A stretch of 64,000 bases of DNA, taken from assembly GCA_937120965.1 (NCBI GenBank), contig CAKZKA010000266.1:1-64000 (forward strand), read 5' to 3'. This document shows, in pieces, positions 24,863 through 38,230 of this stretch. The stretch is from an uncultured Chloroflexota bacterium. Lineage in GTDB: Bacteria > Chloroflexota > Chloroflexia > Chloroflexales > Chloroflexaceae. Under the pieces are notes generated by a model. That model was not told where the DNA came from, did not search any database, and saw only the letters and a program-made list of their open reading frames with translations. The translations under genes were made by a program, and so were the position numbers. The number at the start of each line of letters is the position of its first letter. Within the stretch, counting starts at the first letter, position 1.

Positions 24863-27601
24863 CTACACCGGCTGCTTGCTCTCGGCGAGCAGTTGCCGCA
24901 GTACATACTGCAAAATGCCGCCGTGGATGTAGTACTGCAACTCCTGGGGTGTGTCGATGCGGGCGATCACCTCGAAGGTCTTCACGGTATCGTTGTCGGC
25001 AGTGGCGCGTACCGTCAGGGTGCGCCCGCCGGCAAAGCCCGAGGCCACTGCCTCCTGAAGCCCGAGGATATCGTAGACCTCGCGGCCAGTCAGACCAAAG
25101 CTGTCGGCGCTCTCACCCGGCCTGAACTGTAACGGCAGAATGCCCATCCCGACCAGGTTGGAGCGGTGGATACGCTCGAAGCTTTCGGCGATCACCGCTT
25201 TGATGCCCTGGAGATACGGCCCTTTGGCGGCCCAGTCGCGACTGGAGCCGGAGCCGTACTCTTTGCCGGCAATCACCAGGAGCGGTGTTCCGTCAGCCAT
25301 GTAGCGCATCGCTGCGTCGTAGAGCGGAAGGATCTCGCCGGTGGGCAGGTAGGGGGCAAAACCGCCCTCGGTGCCGGGAGCCAGCCGGTTACGCAGGCGC
25401 ACATTGGCAAAGGTGCCGCGCACCATCACCTCGTCATTGCCACGGCGCGAGCCGTAGCTGTTGAAGTCCTTCGGCTCGATGCCGCGTTCGATCAGGTACT
25501 TGCCGGCGGGCGAGGTGGCTTTAATACTCCCCGCAGGCGAGATATGGTCGGTGGTAATGCTATCGCCAAGCAGCGCCAGCACCCGCGCGCCCTCGATCTC
25601 GGGCACTCGCGCCGGCGGCTCCTCCGGCATCTGATCGAAGTAGGGCGGCCGCCGCACATAGGTGCTCTGCGGGTCCCAGACGAAGCGGTCGCCCGTCGGC
25701 ACGTCCAGGTTCTCCCAGTGCTCGTCGCCGACGAAGATCTGAGCGTAGCTGCGCTGGAACATGTCCGATTGGATCGCCTCGTCAATCGTCTGCTGGATCT
25801 CGTCGTGGCTCGGCCAGATATCCTTCAGGAACACCGGCTGACCATCGGCGCCCATACCGAGCGGCTCGCTGGTGAGGTCAATGTCAATGCGCCCGGCCAG
25901 GGCGAAAGCCACCACCAGGGGCGGGCTCATCAAGAAGTTGGCCTTGACCTCCGACTGCACCCGACCTTCGAAATTACGGTTCCCCGACAGAACCGAAGCC
26001 ACCACCAGATTACCCTGCTCAATCGCCTGTGAGACCGGCTCGGGCAATGGACCGGAGTTGCCGATGCAGGTGGTGCATCCATAGCCGACGGTATTGAAGT
26101 GCAACTGGTTGAGGTACGCGGTAAGCCCGGCACGGTCGAGGTACTCCGTCACCACCTTGGAGCCCGGGGCAAGCGAGGTTTTGACCCAGGGCTTGACGCG
26201 CAGACCCTTCTCGACAGCCTTCCTGGCGAGAAGGCCAGCGCCGATCATCACCGAGGGATTAGAGGTATTGGTGCAACTGGTGATGGCCGCGATGACAACC
26301 GAGCCGTGGCGCAACTCGACCGTCTCGCCGTCCATGGTGCAGGGCACGCTGGCCTGCAATGCCGCAGGGTCAACCTCGCCCTTCGGGCTGAGGATGCCGG
26401 GCAGGGCCGCGGTAAAGGTCGGACCGACCTTGCTCAGCGCCACGCGGTCCTGGGGACGACGGGGGCCGGCCACACTCGGCTCGACGCTCCGCAGATCGAG
26501 TTCGAGCACATCGGAGTACTCAGCGTCGGGCGTCTGCTCGTCGTGGAAGAGGCCCTGGGTCTTAAAATAGGCCTCAACCAGGGCGACCCTGTCTGCCGGG
26601 CGACCCGAGAAGCGCAGGTAGCGCAGCGTCTCGGCGTCCACCGGGAAGATACCGCAGGTCGCGCCGTACTCGGGCGCCATATTGGCAATCGTGGCGCGAT
26701 CGGCCAGAGAGAGGGCGGCGAGACCGGGACCAAAAAACTCCACAAACTTGCCCACCACGCCTTTCTGGCGCAGCATCTGGGTCACGGTCAGCACCAGGTC
26801 GGTGGCAGTAGCCCCTTCGGGCAGGCTACCGGACAGCTTGAAACCAACGACCTGAGGAATAAGCATCGAGACAGGCTGACCAAGCATGGCCGCCTCGGCC
26901 TCGATCCCACCGACACCCCAGCCGAGCACGCCGAGGCCGTTGATCATCGTCGTGTGGCTATCGGTGCCAACCAGCGTGTCGGGATAAGCCTGGACCGGCC
27001 CGGTGGCGCGGGGATTCTCGTCGCTCGAAAAGACCACCCGGGCCAGATACTCAAGGTTCACCTGATGCACGATCCCATTGCCCGGCGGCACGACCTTGAA
27101 GTTCTGGAAGGCGGTCTGGCCCCAGCGCAGAAAGGCGTAGCGCTCCTTGTTGCGCTCAAACTCCAGTTCACGGTTGATCAGCAGGGCGGCCTCGCTGCCA
27201 TAGGCGTCCACCTGCACCGAGTGGTCAATCACCAGTTCCACCGGCTGCAAGGGGTTAATCAGCGCCGGATCGCCGCCCATAGCCGCCATGGCGTCGCGCA
27301 TGGCCGCCAGGTCCACCACGCAGGGCACGCCAGTAAAATCTTGCAAAATGACACGCGCCGGGGTAAAGGCCACCTCACGATCCGGCTCGGCCCGCGGGTC
27401 CCAGTTGGCAAGCGCCAGCACATCATCGGCGGTGACGGTCCGGCCATTCTCGGTACGCAGGAGGTTTTCGAGCAGGATGCGGAGGCTGTAGGGCAGGCGG
27501 TCGAGCCTGACACCGTGCTGCGCCAGGCTGTCAAGCCGGTAGATCTCGTATTCTTTGTCACCGACCCGCAGTGTCGATCGAGCGCCAAAACTGTTCGTCA
27601 T
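24863..27601 (-). CDS. acnA: aconitate hydratase (AcnA type)
   Basis: 912 residues from ATG 27601, preceded by AGGAGAG; an upstream in-frame extension to 27664 lacks support. It interconverts citrate and isocitrate in the TCA cycle using a [4Fe-4S] cluster held by the cysteine of [10 protein letters not shown] and the pair in [14 protein letters not shown]. Other AcnA hallmarks: [48 protein letters not shown], and the swivel domain [42 protein letters not shown]. The length is normal for AcnA/IRP1-type enzymes. It stands alone, with a candidate promoter about 190 bp upstream. Confidence 0.97.
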   Translation of the reverse strand: MTNSFGARSTLRVGDKEYEIYRLDSLAQHGVRLDRLPYSLRILLENLLRTENGRTVTADDVLALANWDPRAEPDREVAFTPARVILQDFTGVPCVVDLAAMRDAMAAMGGDPALINPLQPVELVIDHSVQVDAYGSEAALLINRELEFERNKERYAFLRWGQTAFQNFKVVPPGNGIVHQVNLEYLARVVFSSDENPRATGPVQAYPDTLVGTDSHTTMINGLGVLGWGVGGIEAEAAMLGQPVSMLIPQVVGFKLSGSLPEGATATDLVLTVTQMLRQKGVVGKFVEFFGPGLAALSLADRATIANMAPEYGATCGIFPVDAETLRYLRFSGRPADRVALVEAYFKTQGLFHDEQTPDAEYSDVLELDLRSVEPSVAGPRRPQDRVALSKVGPTFTAALPGILSPKGEVDPAALQASVPCTMDGETVELRHGSVVIAAITSCTNTSNPSVMIGAGLLARKAVEKGLRVKPWVKTSLAPGSKVVTEYLDRAGLTAYLNQLHFNTVGYGCTTCIGNSGPLPEPVSQAIEQGNLVVASVLSGNRNFEGRVQSEVKANFLMSPPLVVAFALAGRIDIDLTSEPLGMGADGQPVFLKDIWPSHDEIQQTIDEAIQSDMFQRSYAQIFVGDEHWENLDVPTGDRFVWDPQSTYVRRPPYFDQMPEEPPARVPEIEGARVLALLGDSITTDHISPAGSIKATSPAGKYLIERGIEPKDFNSYGSRRGNDEVMVRGTFANVRLRNRLAPGTEGGFAPYLPTGEILPLYDAAMRYMADGTPLLVIAGKEYGSGSSRDWAAKGPYLQGIKAVIAESFERIHRSNLVGMGILPLQFRPGESADSFGLTGREVYDILGLQEAVASGFAGGRTLTVRATADNDTVKTFEVIARIDTPQELQYYIHGGILQYVLRQLLAESKQPV

Positions 27602-27793
27602 CTGTACTCTCCTGGGAGGAAGCCCGGACTGCTGGCCGATTACGGCCCACGCTGGCGGCAGCACGCGCGGCCCAGCATAGTTTCAACCACCGGCAGGGGG
27701 CAAGCAGCGGCTTTCCCCACCTGGCGTTCGGCGCGTGCCCGGCTTCCTGCGCATTACCTCAACCCTATCACCGATGCGATTCAGATAGTTGCA
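27602..27793. other. acnA leader region
   Basis: About 190 nt of transcribed leader if the promoter at 27794-27823 is used. No known riboswitch or iron-responsive hairpin was recognised. Confidence 0.35.
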
Positions 27794-27823
27794 ATTATAA
27801 CACGCCGGCAGAGGCGTTCTCGA
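27794..27823 (-). promoter_or_regulatory. candidate acnA promoter
   Basis: On the minus strand TATAAT (27794-27799) follows TCGAGA (27818-27823) with an 18-nt spacer. The -10 is perfect; the -35 matches four of six consensus bases. Confidence 0.45.
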
Positions 27824-27934
27824 CGGCCCGCTCACCGGCGCAGTTGCAGATGAAGGTGGGGAAACCCGGTTTCCCCACACCCCTCCCTGTACGGGTTTGG
27901 GGGGCGCAGCCGCATCATCGGCGCCTGAGAGGTA
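27824..27934. repeat. module A hairpin between acnA and the Tgt-like gene
   Basis: TGGGGAAACC...GGTTTCCCCA at about 27858-27877, then a GGGGGCGCAGCCGCATC module C trace. No gene. Confidence 0.7.
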
Positions 27935-29095
27935 TTACGCCCCCGACGCGGAGACTTGCGGCCCGGCGCCCTCGGCCCGCAACAACTCCATCAGACGGGT
28001 CATGAAGCGCAGATTATGGATAGTGGCCAGACGCAGAAACACCGTCTCACCGGCCCGATGCAGGTGGTGGAGGTAACCGAGGGGGTAGTGGCGGCAGGTG
28101 TGGCAGTCACACCCCGGCGCGATGGGCGTCGTGGCCTTGATATGCTTGTTATCGGCGATGTACACCGTCTCAAACCAGTGCCCGGCAAGGCGAAACCCCG
28201 GCGTTGCAGGGTCGGCGCTGAAGGCATAGAGGCGTCCGGTGCGAGCGTCGCGGGTCGGGAGGGCGCTATCGAACAACTGGTACCCCATACGGGCGCAGGC
28301 CACTACGCTCTCAGGATGGCCCACACCCAGGGCGTGCATAGGCAGGTGCGAGGGGATCAACGCGCGTGTGAAGCGCAGGACCTCGTGGAGCAAGTTCCCC
28401 TGGGCATCGAGGGGCCAGCCGCCGAAGCCAAAGCCATCGAAGTCGAGTTCCAGCAGCGCCTCGACGCAGTGGCGGCGCAGCGCCAGATCGCCGCCGCCCT
28501 GCACCACCCCGAACAACAACGGGCGCGCCGCGCCCAGGCGGCGCTGCCGCACCTGGCGGTCGAACTCGTCGCGGCAGCGCCGCGCCCAGCGGATCGTTCG
28601 CTCGACCGCAACACGCTGTTCCTCGCCAGGGGCATCAACGTGGGTGCAATCGTCGAGGCACATCACGATATCCGCCCCGTAGGCCAGTTGCAACTGGATA
28701 CTCTTTTCGGGGGTAAGTTTGAAGGAACGCTCCGCGCCCTCGGGCCGGAAGGTCAACCCCTCATCACTCAGGCGCCCGGATCCCGGCTGCTGGCGGATCA
28801 GCGAATAAGCCTGGAACCCGCCCGAATCGGTGACAATGGGGCCATCCCAGGCCGCCATACGGTGCAACCCTCCCAGCGCCGCGACCGTCGAAGAACCAGG
28901 GCGTTGCATCAGGTGAAAGACGTTCATAACCACACCCGCAACACCCGCCTCGCGCAGGTCGCGCGCATCCACCGCGCGGACCACGCCGAAGGTTGCGTCG
29001 GGTAAAAAGGCGGGCAGGGCCAGCGGACCGTGGTTGAGGACGAGGGTGGTGATCATAGCAGGCCGGGAGGAAAGGTTTTCTGAGTCGAGTTTCAC
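27935..29095 (-). CDS. divergent tRNA-guanine transglycosylase homologue
   Basis: 386 residues from GTG 29095; ATG 29056 (373 residues) is also possible and neither has a strong ribosome-binding site. TIM-barrel Tgt features: catalytic TDSGGFQ with D90, substrate-site LDDCTHVD (148-155), LFGVVQGG, nucleophile D276 in LFDSALPTRDAR, and a complete zinc site C329-C331-C334-H360. Canonical Tgt exchanges guanine-34 of tRNA for preQ1. Here the base-specificity loop usually read as GGLAVGE is GGWPLDA (225-231), and the usual FDCV/MPTR is FDSALPTR. The enzyme is probably active but may insert a different base or act on another nucleic acid. No queuosine synthesis genes are nearby. Confidence 0.85.
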   Translation of the reverse strand: MKLDSENLSSRPAMITTLVLNHGPLALPAFLPDATFGVVRAVDARDLREAGVAGVVMNVFHLMQRPGSSTVAALGGLHRMAAWDGPIVTDSGGFQAYSLIRQQPGSGRLSDEGLTFRPEGAERSFKLTPEKSIQLQLAYGADIVMCLDDCTHVDAPGEEQRVAVERTIRWARRCRDEFDRQVRQRRLGAARPLLFGVVQGGGDLALRRHCVEALLELDFDGFGFGGWPLDAQGNLLHEVLRFTRALIPSHLPMHALGVGHPESVVACARMGYQLFDSALPTRDARTGRLYAFSADPATPGFRLAGHWFETVYIADNKHIKATTPIAPGCDCHTCRHYPLGYLHHLHRAGETVFLRLATIHNLRFMTRLMELLRAEGAGPQVSASGA

Positions 29096-29342
29096 GGAAA
29101 TGACTTAACAAAACTCAACTTTTGGTGTAAAATGGGGATCAATCTTGTGACAGCCTTTGCGCCCGAAAACCAACACCTTTGCCGGGCAAACTTAGAATGC
29201 AGGAATAATAGTCGCGCGCGGCAGTTTTTGGCCCGTAAGTGAAAGAAGGGACAAAAAGACGCGCTGGCTGCCGGCTCCATACACGTTTCATCCCTGTTTT
29301 CGCCGAATAAGCCGCAAGGATTGAATAGTTCAGGAGGGTCTT

Positions 29343-29603
29343 GTGGTCGATCTGAAGAAGTATACGCTGGACGTTGACCTGAAGCAGGGCGTGGTGCCAA
29401 TCTCAAAAGCTGCTTCCTCATTGGCGGCGTTGATTAAGCGTTCGCGGGCCAACCATCAGCCGATCATCGTGACGCAGAAGGGCTATCCCACCGGTGTCAT
29501 TCTCGATGTGGAGCTGTTTACCGCGCTGCGCCAGCTCGCCGATCTCCACCTCCAGCAGGAGGAGACAGCGAACGATGGGGCCGAGGCGCCAGTCGAGAGC
29601 TAG
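29343..29603 (+). CDS. Phd/YefM-type antitoxin-like protein, orphan
   Basis: 86 residues from GTG 29343 with GGAGGG five bases upstream. The fold pattern is that of Phd/YefM antitoxins: VVPISKAASSLAALIKRSRANHQPIIVTQKGYPTGVILDVELFTAL, a DNA-binding dimer domain, followed by a short acidic tail. No RelE/Doc/YoeB-like toxin frame follows in the 430 bp before the next gene, nor precedes it. It may be a solitary antitoxin, an autorepressor, or the relic of a toxin-antitoxin pair. Confidence 0.8.
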   Translation: MVDLKKYTLDVDLKQGVVPISKAASSLAALIKRSRANHQPIIVTQKGYPTGVILDVELFTALRQLADLHLQQEETANDGAEAPVES

Positions 29604-29957
29604 GAGGGCCACACCCGCTCGAGGCTGTCTTTCCGCCAGGAAAGGCATGTGTCGGGCTGGACACCTCGATGCCCCCCTCGCACGGGAGGGCCTGGGAGGT
29701 TTATGTCCTTCCAGGTCCTTTCGTGTTCCTTGCCTATCTGCGTGTCTTTGTGGTACTACTCCGCCACGCACGCACCGCTGCCTTGCGCGCAGGGACGGAC
29801 GACGCCGCGCGCCGGCGTTGTTCTGAACTCGCTTCTGCCAGTATAACCCACCTTTGCCCCGTCCGCACCGACAAGGCCTCATGGCATGCGCCACGCCCCG
29901 GTTTGCTCTACCTTCGCAGCAGGGCGTTGCTCGCCCCCTGGGCGACCTGCGTTGCCC
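29604..29957. other. non-coding stretch between antitoxin and marR
   Basis: A decayed module B-like stretch (GGGAGGCCTGGGAGG near 29679) and otherwise unstructured GC-rich sequence. Small open frames show no ribosome-binding site and no toxin family signature. Confidence 0.5.
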
Positions 29958-29986
29958 TTGCAGTGGCGCCTGACCTCTGATATACT
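29958..29986 (+). promoter_or_regulatory. candidate promoter of the MarR gene
   Basis: TTGCAG (29958-29963), a 17-nt spacer and TATACT (29981-29986), both hexamers close to the sigma-70 consensus, about 45 bp before the ATG at 30033. Confidence 0.6.
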
Positions 29987-30032
29987 TAAGGTTGTTGATA
30001 ATCTCGATTCTATAGGAACGGCAGACGCGCGC

Positions 30033-30536
30033 ATGACCTCAGAAACCCGCGAGCAGGTGATCCCTGGCGAGCGAGGGCCCCTGGAACAGATCGAACAGTC
30101 TATTATGCAGATTAGCTGGTTGGCCCAGCGCCAGTTTATGCAACTGCTCGACGACGATCGCTTCCGCCTGACCCTGCCGCAGTTTTACACCTTGCTGCAC
30201 CTCTACCAGATTGCGGTTGAGTGTAAAATGTCGGATCTGGCCGAAGCGACCCAGCAGTCGGCGGCCTCGCTCACCGGTGTGGTCGATCGCCTGGCGGAGA
30301 AACATCTGGTGGAGCGCAAACGCCATTCCAGTGACCGCCGCCAGGTCATGGTAGTGGTCACCGACCGTGGCCGCGCCTTGATCGCCGCGATCAAACAGGC
30401 GCGCCGTGAACAGATGCAGGCTGCGCTCTCGCATCTGGTTGATCAGGAGGTGGAAGTGCTCATCCAGTTGCTGGATCGGGTGCTGCTGGGGATGACCCGC
30501 GTCCTTGAGCCCGGTGAGAGCGGGCACTGGGCTTGA
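30033..30536 (+). CDS. MarR-family transcriptional regulator
   Basis: 167 residues from ATG 30033; an upstream in-frame extension crosses the promoter and is excluded. Winged-helix MarR layout: helical dimerisation ends, recognition segment KMSDLAEATQQSAASLTGVVDRLAEKHLVERKRHSSDRRQVMVVVTDRGRALI with the SDRRQV wing (about 105-120). MarR proteins bind palindromes as dimers and respond to small phenolic or oxidative ligands. It lies 223 bp upstream of lon on the same strand, so lon and its own promoter are possible targets; this is inference from position. Confidence 0.88.
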   Translation: MTSETREQVIPGERGPLEQIEQSIMQISWLAQRQFMQLLDDDRFRLTLPQFYTLLHLYQIAVECKMSDLAEATQQSAASLTGVVDRLAEKHLVERKRHSSDRRQVMVVVTDRGRALIAAIKQARREQMQAALSHLVDQEVEVLIQLLDRVLLGMTRVLEPGESGHWA

Positions 30537-30759
30537 GCGCCACACAGCATGCCCAGGCCCTCGACAGGGTTGTTATGCTCCACGCAGGAAAAGATATGTA
30601 GCTACGTTCCCATTGAACAGGTTACCTGCCGGTTCATCCCAGAGTACGCTGGAACGACGTAGATTCTGCTCGTCACGTATCGCTCGGAACTGGTATTACC
30701 CGCTTTCGCGGCTCTGCCGCACATTATATGCGATGGGTTCGCACCAAGTGAGGATCGCA

Positions 30760-33255
<2,496 letters not shown>

Positions 33256-33499
33256 GGTGAACATATGGGGAAACCGGGTTTCTCCAGACCCCCGCCTGTG
33301 GGGAGGGTTTGGGAGGGCATAGCCCTCCCACCTGACATCTCGAGTAGCGCGCAGGCGCGCCGGGTCTCGTCGCGCGGCGCCAGGAGCGAGGGCCACTCAC
33401 CCTCGCTCCCTGGTTCATCTGGCGCCGGACGGTGAAGCCGCACCGGGGGCCGCAGGGTACGCACCCCCTGCCACCCCAGCACAGCAAGGAGGCCGGAAG
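33256..33499. repeat. module D-A-B block after lon
   Basis: TGAGGTGAACATA overlapping the lon stop, module A (GGGGAAACCGGGTTTCTCC near 33267-33285) and module B arms (about 33301-33329), then GCGCGCAGGCGCGC and an imperfect inverted repeat before the ribosome-binding site of the next gene. Confidence 0.75.
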
Positions 33500-34414
33500 A
33501 TGTTCCGCACCATTCTGGCGCCGCTCGACGGATCAAAGGTCGCCGAACAGGCACTGCCAACCGCGGCCCGCATTGCGCGCGCAACCGGCGCGACCCTGCA
33601 CCTGGTGCACGTTCACACGGAGGACGCCCGCGACCCGATCTTCGTCAACGGGCTGCCGGTGATTGACGAGCACCTCCACTCCCTCGCCGCCGAACACGAA
33701 CGGGTCTACCTGGAACGGGTCGCCGCAACCGTGGCCAGCGATGACCTGGAACCGATGCCCATGCGTCTCTCTGGCCCGGTTGTGCGCACACTGATGCGCT
33801 ACGCTCGCGACGTGAACGCCGACCTGATCGTGCTCACCACCCACGGACGCAGCGGCTTCGACCGGCTCTGGTTGGGCAGCGTGGCCGAGTCGCTGGCCCG
33901 GCAGACCCACGTGCCCCTGCTCCTGCTACGCCCCTCGAGCAGTAGCGGATCTCCGGCACGGTTCCGGCACATCCTTGTGCCCCTCGACGGCTCGCCACTG
34001 GCCGAGGAAGCCCTGGCGCCCGCCGCTGCGCTCGCCGCCATTGACAACGGCGCGCTGACCCTGCTGCGCGTCGTTGACACCCTCCCCCAGCCTATGAGCC
34101 TGCCCCTGCCAGAGCGCTACCGGCCCGATGAGACGACCCTGGCCCGCGAGGAGGCCGCCGCGTCGGCGTACCTCCAGGACGTAGCCGCGCGCCAGGCGCC
34201 CGCCGGGACGCGCACCATCGTCTCGCATGCCGAACAACCCGCACGCGCGATCATCGAGACCGCGCACCGGCTTGAGGTTGACCTGGTGGCTCTGACCACC
34301 CATGGACGCAGCGCCGTGCGCAGTGTCGCCATCAGTAGCGTCGCCGATAAGGTGCTGCGCGGCATCGATATGCCCCTGCTGGTGTTGCGGCCCGGCCAGC
34401 GCCACGCAGACTGA
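33500..34414 (+). CDS. tandem-domain universal stress protein
   Basis: 304 residues with AAGGAGG eight bases before ATG 33500. Two UspA domains: 1-147 (MFRTILAPLDGSKVAEQAL ... TTHGRSGFDRLWLGSVAESL) and 153-304 (FRHILVPLDGSPLAEEAL ... TTHGRSAVRSVAISSVADKVL). The nucleotide-binding motif G-2x-G-9x-G(S/T) is partly degraded: the first glycine is Thr in both and the third is Ser in the second domain, so ATP binding may be weak or limited to one half. Cytoplasmic stress or starvation role by family. It lies downstream of lon with its own repeat-filled gap. Confidence 0.92.
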   Translation: MFRTILAPLDGSKVAEQALPTAARIARATGATLHLVHVHTEDARDPIFVNGLPVIDEHLHSLAAEHERVYLERVAATVASDDLEPMPMRLSGPVVRTLMRYARDVNADLIVLTTHGRSGFDRLWLGSVAESLARQTHVPLLLLRPSSSSGSPARFRHILVPLDGSPLAEEALAPAAALAAIDNGALTLLRVVDTLPQPMSLPLPERYRPDETTLAREEAAASAYLQDVAARQAPAGTRTIVSHAEQPARAIIETAHRLEVDLVALTTHGRSAVRSVAISSVADKVLRGIDMPLLVLRPGQRHAD

Positions 34415-34517
34415 TGCGCGCATATGGGGAAACCGGGTTTCCCCACGCCCCTCCCTGAGGGGAGGGTTTGGGAGGGCTGCGCCCTCCCACAAATTCATCG
34501 TGGCCGTGTGCGTCGAG
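34415..34517. repeat. module A-B block after the usp gene
   Basis: A perfect module A hairpin (GGGGAAACCGGGTTTCCCC, about 34426-34444) then module B (GGGAGGGCTGCGCCCTCCC near 34470-34488). No gene. Confidence 0.85.
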
Positions 34518-34546
34518 GCACAGATGGTCCGCGTCTGTGCTATACT
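34518..34546 (+). promoter_or_regulatory. enolase promoter with overlapping operator-like dyad
   Basis: TATACT at 34541-34546 is directly preceded by the dyad GCACAGA (34518-34524) / TCTGTGC (34534-34540) with a 9-nt centre. The dyad occupies the -35 and spacer, and the -35 itself is non-consensus, which suggests regulated transcription. The enolase ATG is about 280 bp downstream, with nothing coding between. Confidence 0.45.
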
Positions 34547-36114
<1,568 letters not shown>

Positions 36115-36352
36115 CCCGATCGGTACGTGTTCAGCTCCCCGGCGGAAGGGTTCGGGCGTAGAGGCGCAGCGGCGCCGCGCCCAGGCGCAGCGGCGCCGCG
36201 CCCAGGCGCAGCGGCGCCGCGCCTCTACGTGGTTCACCGGGAAGGTCTGGGAGGGCTGCGCCCTCCCGGAAGAATCTCTCTTCGTTCCTGTGGGGTGCGG
36301 CGCAGCCGTGTGGGCGTCGCACAGGCAGCCAGAACGCTTACCTTCTACCCTG
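36115..36352. repeat. three 21-bp GC repeats inside a module E inverted repeat
   Basis: CAGGCGCAGCGGCGCCGCGC plus C is repeated in tandem across about 36160-36222, bracketed by GTAGAGGCGC and GCGCCTCTAC. That makes an expanded form of module E, whose compact copies are near 42947 and 49112. Module B and a module C trace follow. The gap separates the convergent eno and secreted-protein genes and may terminate both. Confidence 0.8.
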
Positions 36353-38230
36353 TCACTGCGCCCACAACGGCCAGCGGTCCTGCGCGGTGTTGCTGGTGAT
36401 CTGCCGGATCGCCCCGGTGAGCAACTCGATGGTGTAGATCTCGTAATCACCATCAGTGTCGCCGGCATAGGCCAGGCTCCGCCCATCGGCCGACCAGGTT
36501 GGCGCCTCGGTGTTGCCCGGCCCCTGGATCAGGACCCGCGCGCGTCCTGTGCTCAGGTCGTAGAGCGCCAGGTCCCAATTACCATCGGGGTTGATCGTGT
36601 AGGCAATGGTGCGGCCATCGGGCGCGACGCGGGCGAAGCGGTCGTCAAAACTGTTGTCGGTGAGCTTCCTCACCTGGTCCAGGCGGGCGCCAACCGCATC
36701 CCGGCTATCGTACTCGTACACCACGTCGGCCTGGTACAATTCGAAGTCGCCGTCGCAGTTGCTCGTCCAGTAGATGCGCCGCCCGTCGGGCGCCCAGGCA
36801 GGCGTCTCATTGGTGCAGCCCTGGGTGGTGAGGCGCACCGGGAAGTTGCCAGACATCGTCATCAGGTACAACTCCTGCCCATTCTCCCGATCGGAGACAA
36901 AGAGGATCTTGGTGCCGTCGGGGGAGACACTCGCGTTGTAGTCGTTCGCGGTACCCCTGGGCAGGTAGCCGGGGTACGGCCCGAAGGGTGGCGGTTGGGT
37001 GCCATCGCTGTAGCTCAGGCGCGTCACGCCGGCGTTGGGTGAGAAGTCGCCGCTGAAGAAGGCCGGCGGATCAAAGGCGTAGATCTGTCGGAAGCTCGGA
37101 TTGCTGCGCCGCGAGTCAACCAGCAGCCGGACCTGGGCGGGGTCCCAACTGCGTCGCCAGGAGAAGGCCACCGTCTCGGCAGCATTGCGGGTGATGCGGA
37201 TGCCATCACCGAAGTAGGTGGGCAGGTACAGCTCCCAGTGGCTGCCCGTATCGATGTTCGAGGCGTAGACCAGTGGCGGATCGGGTAGCGGCGTAGCCCA
37301 GGGCGTGCCCAGATGCGGGTAGCGCCATTGGAAGTAGTGCTGGCCCACGTTGCCCATTTCTACCTTGTAGCCGGCCGGGTTGTTCGGCACGTAGGTCAGC
37401 ACCCGTCGCTCGAAGAGTTGCACCAGCACGTCCTGCTCGCCAGGCCCGATCTGCGCTCGCGTCCAGTAGGCATCGGTGATCGGCAGGCCCATCGTGAACA
37501 GCCAGTCAACCACCGGGCCACGCCGCACCACCCCATCGAAGATCGGCCCCTGCTGGTTCATAAACTGCCAGAAGACGCGCGGAATGTTGTGGCCGGTGAT
37601 GGTGTTGTACTGGACAATCTCGGTCTCCGGGGTTGCCAGTTCCGGACGCAGACCAATGGTGCCGCTGCGATCGATCGTGGTGGCTATGCGCTCCCTGAGG
37701 CGCTGCGGGTCGCGGTAGCCGTTGTCGAGCGTGGCTACCCCGGCAAAGTCGCCATAACCGGGCGCGTTGGGGTTCTGATCGCGCGGGTTGCCGGCCACCG
37801 GAACGTCGGCGGGAGCGCGCTGCTCGACATCGAAGGGGTCATTGCCAAGTTGCAGGCGCCCGCTCACCAGTTCCTTTACCAGCAGGCCGTTGGTCACACC
37901 CAGGTTCGGCCCCGAGCGATCCGTCGGGTTGTTTAGCTCCATACGCGCCTTGTCGAAGTACTGCACCGTGCGCAGGCCATTCACGCCCTGCCGGTAGAAC
38001 TCGGCATAGTCGAACCACGGGCCGGGACCCCAGTACCAGCTCCGACCAGTCCGCACCAGCTCGGAGTCGGTGCGACTCCAGATCCGGGCGAAACGCTCGT
38101 CGGCAAACCGCTCGCGCCCGCCATCGAAGGGGGCAGCGCTGGCGATGGGGACGACACTGAGTGCCAGCATGCCGATCAACAGACCGGCAATCAGGCGCGC
38201 GCCGCGACGGTAAAACCGAATGCCAGCCAT
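36353..38230 (-). CDS. secreted YFDK/FERRVLTY-domain protein fused to a TolB-like beta-propeller
   Basis: 625 residues from ATG 38230 with AGGAGG upstream. Signal peptide 1-33 (SVVPIASAA). Domain 1 (about 40-310) is homologous to the whole mature protein at 18648-19517: FARIWSRTD, GLRTVQYFDKARMELNNP, VTNGLL...GRLQLGND, FMNQQG, GLPITDAYW, FERRVLTYVPNNP...VEMGNVGQHYFQWRY. Domain 2 (about 330-625) has PD40/TolB-type propeller repeats: SVSPDGTKILFVSDRENGQELYLM, PAWAPDGRRIYWTSNCDGDFELY, VAPDGRTIAYTINPDGNWDLALY and TWSADGRSLAYAGDTDGDYEIY. Probably an extracellular or cell-wall protein; ligand and function unknown. Confidence 0.85.
   Translation of the reverse strand: MAGIRFYRRGARLIAGLLIGMLALSVVPIASAAPFDGGRERFADERFARIWSRTDSELVRTGRSWYWGPGPWFDYAEFYRQGVNGLRTVQYFDKARMELNNPTDRSGPNLGVTNGLLVKELVSGRLQLGNDPFDVEQRAPADVPVAGNPRDQNPNAPGYGDFAGVATLDNGYRDPQRLRERIATTIDRSGTIGLRPELATPETEIVQYNTITGHNIPRVFWQFMNQQGPIFDGVVRRGPVVDWLFTMGLPITDAYWTRAQIGPGEQDVLVQLFERRVLTYVPNNPAGYKVEMGNVGQHYFQWRYPHLGTPWATPLPDPPLVYASNIDTGSHWELYLPTYFGDGIRITRNAAETVAFSWRRSWDPAQVRLLVDSRRSNPSFRQIYAFDPPAFFSGDFSPNAGVTRLSYSDGTQPPPFGPYPGYLPRGTANDYNASVSPDGTKILFVSDRENGQELYLMTMSGNFPVRLTTQGCTNETPAWAPDGRRIYWTSNCDGDFELYQADVVYEYDSRDAVGARLDQVRKLTDNSFDDRFARVAPDGRTIAYTINPDGNWDLALYDLSTGRARVLIQGPGNTEAPTWSADGRSLAYAGDTDGDYEIYTIELLTGAIRQITSNTAQDRWPLWAQ

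Noticed and set aside
26099-27853. 584-codon plus-strand frame opposite aconitase
   Set aside because: Shadow of acnA, which is complete with all catalytic motifs.
29604-30032. Toxin gene downstream of the Phd-type antitoxin
   Set aside because: The frames here are short, overlap repeat-like sequence, lack ribosome-binding sites and show no RelE, YoeB, Doc or PIN motifs.
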